This document shows positions 60,445 to 64,000 of a DNA stretch of 64,000 nt, in pieces. The DNA is from Cohnella thailandensis (GTDB taxonomy: Bacteria; Bacillota; Bacilli; Paenibacillales; Paenibacillaceae): contig NZ_JACJVQ010000017.1 in the NCBI RefSeq assembly GCF_014212135.1, positions 310,001 through 374,000 on the forward strand, given 5' to 3'. The stretch's first letter is position 1. The number at the start of each line of letters is the position of its first letter. Below the pieces are notes generated by a model that had not been told where the DNA came from, did not search any database, and was given only the letters and a program-made list of their open reading frames with translations. A program made the position numbers and the translations under genes.

Positions 60445-61658
60445 ACGAAACCGCGAAGCCATCGACGCCGCCGGAGGCGGAGCGCGACTCCGTCCTTCGC
60501 CTCCTTCAACGATCGATCCGTCCCGAGAGGACGCTGGAGATTCTCGCAGACCTCATCCGCTTCAAGAGCGTCAACCCGGGCGGTACGGAAGGGGAGGCGG
60601 CAGCCTATATCGCGAAGACGATGGAATCGGCCGGCTGCGTCGTCGAGCTGCAGGAGATCGAGCCGGGCCGACCGAACGTTCTGGCGAGGCTCAAGGGCAC
60701 CGGCGGCGGCCGCACCGTCATTCTGAACACGCATATGGACGTCGTTCCCGCAGGGGCCGGTTGGAGCGAGGATCCGTTCGAGATGGTCGTCAAAGGCGAT
60801 CGCGCTTACGGCCGCGGCGTCATGGACGCCAAAGGGCCGCTCGCCGCGATGATGGCGGCCGTCGAGGCTATCGCCGCCTCCGGCATCGAGCTGCCGGGCG
60901 ACGTCGTGCTGGCCGCGGTCGTCGACGAGGAAGCGGCGAGCATCGGCGCGCGCCGGCTGCCCGAAGGACTGACGGGCGATCTGGCGGTCGTCGGCGAAGC
61001 GACGAACGGTCAGCTCGCGATCGCCCACCGCGGCAGCGTCCGGCCGGTGCTGGTCGCCGACGGCGTCTCCGCGCATTCGTCCACGCCGCATCTGGGCGTG
61101 AACGCCGTCATGCTGATGGCCCGCGCGCTGGTCGCCTTGGACGACTTCGCGGGGAAGACGCTGCCGGGCCGGCTTCATCCGCTGACGGGCCAGTCGACGC
61201 TGTCCGTCACCGTCATGCGCGGCGGCATCAAGGAATCGATGATCCCGGACCGCTGCGAGGCGCTCATCGACCGCCGGCTTATTCCGGGCGAGGACGAAGA
61301 GGCCGCTCTGCGCGAGATCGAACAGGTGATCTCGGGCGTTCCGGAGCTGGACGGGAGGGTCCGCATCGACCGTCTCGTCCCGACGACCGGCGTCGCTTCG
61401 GAGACGGCTCCCGATCATCCGATGGTCGGCCTTGCCTCCCGCGCGATCGAGGAGGTTTACGGCCGACGCCCCGAGCTGGTGGGGCTGACGGCCAACTGCG
61501 ACATGACCCACTTCGTCGCCCGCGGCATTCCGTCGGTCATCTACGGCCCCGGCGATTTCAGCGTGGCGCACACGGCGGACGAATGGGTGCCTCTCTCCGA
61601 ATTGGAGAAGGCGACGAGAGTTTACGCAACGATCGCGTTGGATGTAGCAAGCTCCTGA
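60441..61658 (+). CDS. M20 family metallohydrolase (ArgE/DapE/ACY1-type deacylase)
   Basis: A 405-residue zinc hydrolase: NTHMDVVPAG (His/Asp), GRGVMDAKGPLAAMMAA (bridging Asp), VVDEEAASIGARRLPEG (catalytic Glu pair), VVGEATNGQLAIAHRG, a dimerisation domain with ISVHSSTPHLG-type His, and the last ligand His in SVAHTADEWVPLSE. The family removes N-acyl groups from amino acids or cleaves dipeptides. Start overlaps the SDR stop. In the operon it would follow a ring-opening or amide step. Confidence 0.9.
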   Translation: MNETAKPSTPPEAERDSVLRLLQRSIRPERTLEILADLIRFKSVNPGGTEGEAAAYIAKTMESAGCVVELQEIEPGRPNVLARLKGTGGGRTVILNTHMDVVPAGAGWSEDPFEMVVKGDRAYGRGVMDAKGPLAAMMAAVEAIAASGIELPGDVVLAAVVDEEAASIGARRLPEGLTGDLAVVGEATNGQLAIAHRGSVRPVLVADGVSAHSSTPHLGVNAVMLMARALVALDDFAGKTLPGRLHPLTGQSTLSVTVMRGGIKESMIPDRCEALIDRRLIPGEDEEAALREIEQVISGVPELDGRVRIDRLVPTTGVASETAPDHPMVGLASRAIEEVYGRRPELVGLTANCDMTHFVARGIPSVIYGPGDFSVAHTADEWVPLSELEKATRVYATIALDVASS

Positions 61659-61692
61659 CGATCACACGACAAACGACAACGAGGGGATGGCC

Positions 61693-62907
61693 ATGACGAA
61701 ATCCAATATTCAACTTAGAACCCGTCTCGCGGAATGGACGGATCGCGTGCTGCCTTCTCCGACCGCCTTGCTTGAATCCACCGTGGCGAGATACCAGAGG
61801 GAGGGGCGGCCGCTCTTCCGGCTCGGCCTCGGGCAGCCGGACTTCCCGACACCCGACCGAGCGAAGCAATCCGCGATTCAAGCCATTCACGACGACTTCA
61901 CCGGCTATACCGACACGGCCGGCATTCTGCCGCTTCGCCAAGCGATCTCGAAGGCGCTTAGCCGCGATATGGGGCTAAGCTACGCCTCTGACGAGATCGT
62001 CGTCACCGTCGGCGGCAAGCACGCCCTGTTCAACACGATCAATACGCTCTGCCGGCCGGGCGACGAGGTGCTCATTCCGGTGCCCTATTGGGTGTCGTTC
62101 CCCGAGCAGGTCAAGTTCGCAGGAGCGAAGCCGGTTTTCGTGCAGACGGACGCGGCGGACGGCTACAAGGTAACGCCGAAGTCGCTCGCCCCGTACGTGA
62201 ACGGCTCTACGCGCCTGCTCATTCTGAACCAGCCGAACAATCCGTCCGGCGCCGTCTATTCCAAGCGTGAGCTGGCGGAACTCGCCGAGTTCGTTCGCGA
62301 GCGCGATCTGTGGGTCATCAGCGACGAGGTGTACTCTTCCTTCGTGTTCCGGCCGGAAGGCTTTACGAGCATCGCGTCCTTCCCCGGGATGCGGGAGCGC
62401 GCCGTCGTCATCAACGCGGTGTCCAAGGCTTACGGAATGACGGGCTGGCGCATCGGCTATTCCGCGGCTCCCGCGGAAGTGTCGGAAGCGATGCTGCGCC
62501 TGCAATCGCATACGACGAGCAATCCTTCTTCCGTCGCACAGAAGGCGGCGCTGGCGGCCATCGAAGGCCCTCAGGACGACCAGGCCGTCATCCGAGAGCA
62601 ATACATGGCGCGGCGCGATCTTCTCGTCGAAGGCGTCCGCCGCATCCGCGGGCTCGAATGCCTCGTGCCCGAAGGAGCGTTCTACGTCTGGGTAGACGCT
62701 TCCGAGTGGTTGGGACGCACGATTGCCGGCCGATCGATCGAGTCGGCCGACGACCTGGCCGCCGTCCTGCTCGAGGAAGCGGGAGTGGCCGTCATGCCGG
62801 GAACCGGCTTCGGCAGCCCGCATCACCTAAGGCTGTCGTATTCGGTAGCGCTGCCCGAGATGCAAGGCGGCTTGGCGGCGATGGAAGCTCTGCTCGGACG
62901 CAAGTAA
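61693..62907 (+). CDS. PLP-dependent aminotransferase, class I/II
   Basis: The 404-residue fold-type I aminotransferase has GLGQPDFPTP, GGKHALFNTI, ILNQPNNPSGAVYSK, WVISDEVYSSFVFR and AVSKAYGMTGWRIGYSA with the PLP Lys. It belongs to the aspartate aminotransferase 1-gamma-like group with wide specificity (Asp, aromatic, prephenate). The ATG at 61693 has GAGGGG six bases upstream; the ATG at 61687 overlaps that site. Presumably transaminates the amino acid released by the M20 enzyme. Confidence 0.9.
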   Translation: MTKSNIQLRTRLAEWTDRVLPSPTALLESTVARYQREGRPLFRLGLGQPDFPTPDRAKQSAIQAIHDDFTGYTDTAGILPLRQAISKALSRDMGLSYASDEIVVTVGGKHALFNTINTLCRPGDEVLIPVPYWVSFPEQVKFAGAKPVFVQTDAADGYKVTPKSLAPYVNGSTRLLILNQPNNPSGAVYSKRELAELAEFVRERDLWVISDEVYSSFVFRPEGFTSIASFPGMRERAVVINAVSKAYGMTGWRIGYSAAPAEVSEAMLRLQSHTTSNPSSVAQKAALAAIEGPQDDQAVIREQYMARRDLLVEGVRRIRGLECLVPEGAFYVWVDASEWLGRTIAGRSIESADDLAAVLLEEAGVAVMPGTGFGSPHHLRLSYSVALPEMQGGLAAMEALLGRK

Positions 62908-62960
62908 TCCCGTTCTTCTAACCGAAACAAGAATCGCATTCATCCAAGGAGGCTATCATC

Positions 62961-63860
62961 ATGACCCCATCCGAACTTAGAAGCCGGCTAAAAGGCATTT
63001 ACGTGCTTGCCGTCACGCCGATGAACGAGGACCTGTCGTTTAATCCGTCCGCTCTCCAAAGCAACATCGACCGCTTCGTCGAGGCGGGCGTCCACGGAAT
63101 CGTCGTCGGCGGTACTTACGCGGAGTACCCGAGTCTTACGATCGAAGAGCGCAAGGAATTGTTCTATGCCGCCGCCGAAGCGACGGCGGGACGCGTGCCG
63201 CTGCTCTGCTGCACGGCCGCGAGCGGCACCTATGAGGCGATCGAGCTGGGCAAAGCGGCGAAGGAGGCCGGCGCCGACGGAGTGATGGTGACGCCTCCGT
63301 ACGTGTCGGAGGTCAAGCCGAAGGACATTGCCTACCACTTCCAGAAGCTGGACGAAGCGGCCGAGATCCCGATCCTGATCTATAACAGCGCAAGCATCGG
63401 CGTCCACTTGTCGCCGGAAGAGCTTGCGGAGCTCGGCAAGCTTCCGAACGTCGCGGGAGTGAAGCAGGGAGCGGTCGACCTTCACGCCCTCGTACGCACG
63501 GTAGCTTACGCTTCCCAGGACATCTCCGTCATGTGCGGCTCCGACGGTCTGGCGCTGGGCGCCTTGGCGAGCGGCTTGGACGGCGTCACCTCGACGAACT
63601 CGAACTTCATGGCGGCGGAATTCGTCGCCCTGTACGACGAATTCGGCCGCGGCGAGAACAAGAAGGCGCTCGAGCGCTACTACCGCTGGCAGCCGGTGCG
63701 CGAACTGGCGCGCAAGTACGGTCAGCCGGCCATGGTCAAAGCCGCGATGGAGCTGGTCGGCTTGTCGGCCGGCCCGGTGCGCGCTCCATTCCGCACGCTG
63801 GACGCGGAGGCGCGAGCCGACATCGAGCGTTCGCTTCGCCAAGCTGAAATTCTGCGGTAA
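62961..63860 (+). CDS. DapA-family (dihydrodipicolinate synthase/N-acetylneuraminate lyase) aldolase
   Basis: The 299-residue TIM barrel has GGTYAEYPSLTIEER (GTTGE-like loop), VTPPYV, the Tyr of ILIYNSA and the Schiff-base Lys of GVKQGAVD. It lacks DapA-specific details and dapL/lysine genes are not adjacent, so it is likely a catabolic lyase or dehydratase for a 2-oxo acid made by the aminotransferase. AAGGAGG precedes the ATG. Last gene of the operon. Confidence 0.85.
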   Translation: MTPSELRSRLKGIYVLAVTPMNEDLSFNPSALQSNIDRFVEAGVHGIVVGGTYAEYPSLTIEERKELFYAAAEATAGRVPLLCCTAASGTYEAIELGKAAKEAGADGVMVTPPYVSEVKPKDIAYHFQKLDEAAEIPILIYNSASIGVHLSPEELAELGKLPNVAGVKQGAVDLHALVRTVAYASQDISVMCGSDGLALGALASGLDGVTSTNSNFMAAEFVALYDEFGRGENKKALERYYRWQPVRELARKYGQPAMVKAAMELVGLSAGPVRAPFRTLDAEARADIERSLRQAEILR

Positions 63861-63870
63861 ACCGTTCTAA

Positions 63871-63909
63871 CGAAAGCCCCGGCGCTTCCATGGCCCGGGG
63901 CTTTCGTTG
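63871..63909 (+). terminator. Terminator of the catabolic operon
   Basis: CGAAAGCCCCGG pairs with CCGGGGCTTTCG and is followed by TTG. The last 90 bases of the window hold no supported feature. Confidence 0.8.
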
Positions 63910-64000
63910 CGCGTTCGGCAGCGTTCGTATTAAGATAAAGTTGAGGTCAAACTTGGACAGCCGTCTTTTTATCAAGTTTACATTCATCGGACTCATTCTT

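Noticed and set aside
54435..63860. Straightforward ectoine-utilisation operon
   Set aside because: The importer, GntR-type regulator, M24 enzyme and aminotransferase fit, but the regulator is FadR-type rather than MocR-type, the deacylase is M20, and other standard genes are missing.
62961..63860. Biosynthetic dihydrodipicolinate synthase (dapA)
   Set aside because: The Schiff-base Lys and Tyr are present, but the GTTGE loop is altered and the gene closes a catabolic operon, so only the family is named.

Overview
The window looks like a chromosomal segment of a GC-rich, spore-forming, low-GC-phylum (Firmicutes) bacterium of the Paenibacillaceae (Paenibacillus or Cohnella type). The signs are strong Shine-Dalgarno sites with many GTG/TTG starts, a PyrR-type pyr attenuator, SLH-domain cell-surface protein, GerM/AMIN-amidase sporulation-type envelope genes, a YesM/YesN-type two-component system next to sugar ABC transporters, YycC, DapL and a GlnRS. 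I cannot fix the species.

Layout. 1-1.8 kb: end of an RluD-like pseudouridine synthase and dapL. 1.8-10.1 kb: pyrimidine operon pyrR-pyrC-carA-carB-pyrF-pyrE, preceded by a promoter, a PyrR-binding loop and a terminator; pyrB, pyrK and pyrD are absent from their usual places. 10.1-10.8 kb: non-coding, with eleven 14-bp degenerate tandem repeats. 10.8-14.7 kb: ssuD-C-A-B sulfonate uptake and desulfonation. 14.8-21.1 kb: a small protein, nucleoside hydrolase, SLH-GH18 protein, NagZ-like lipoprotein and glnS. 21.4-30.2 kb: a MacAB-like exporter operon (ATPase, adaptor, 951-residue FtsX-type permease, second ATPase with an AbrB-like tail) followed by two paralogous solute-binding lipoproteins. 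30.3-32.6 kb: two small proteins, three tRNAs, then an AT-rich islet holding a holin-like type I toxin candidate, a 22-residue membrane peptide and structured RNA. 32.6-43.2 kb: a PBP/histidine kinase/AraC-type regulator unit divergent from a sugar ABC transporter with two paralogous binding proteins. 43.2-47.5 kb: MATE exporter and divergent TetR regulator with three operator-like repeats, and a GerM-amidase operon. 47.7-51.1 kb: a SIR2-HerA two-gene antiphage system, then a MazG-like gene with its own promoter. 51.5-54.1 kb: a long hairpin, a 56-residue protein, D-amino-acid transaminase and a dipeptide-epimerase-like enzyme. 54.4-63.9 kb: a GntR-controlled catabolic operon with an amino-acid-type ABC transporter, carbon-nitrogen hydrolase, a metal-ligand-less (creatinase/ectoine-hydrolase-like) M24 enzyme, an SDR lacking the usual Tyr-Lys pair, an M20 deacylase, an aminotransferase and a DapA-family lyase.

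Most notable: the complete SIR2-HerA defence pair with a palindrome over its putative promoter; the tiny toxin locus beside the tRNA genes; the exporter operon that unexpectedly includes solute-binding lipoproteins; and the 54-64 kb catabolic operon, whose enzyme set points to an unusual C-N-bond substrate (ring opening or amidine hydrolysis, deacylation, transamination) that I cannot name. All functional calls come from reading motifs by eye; no database search was run.
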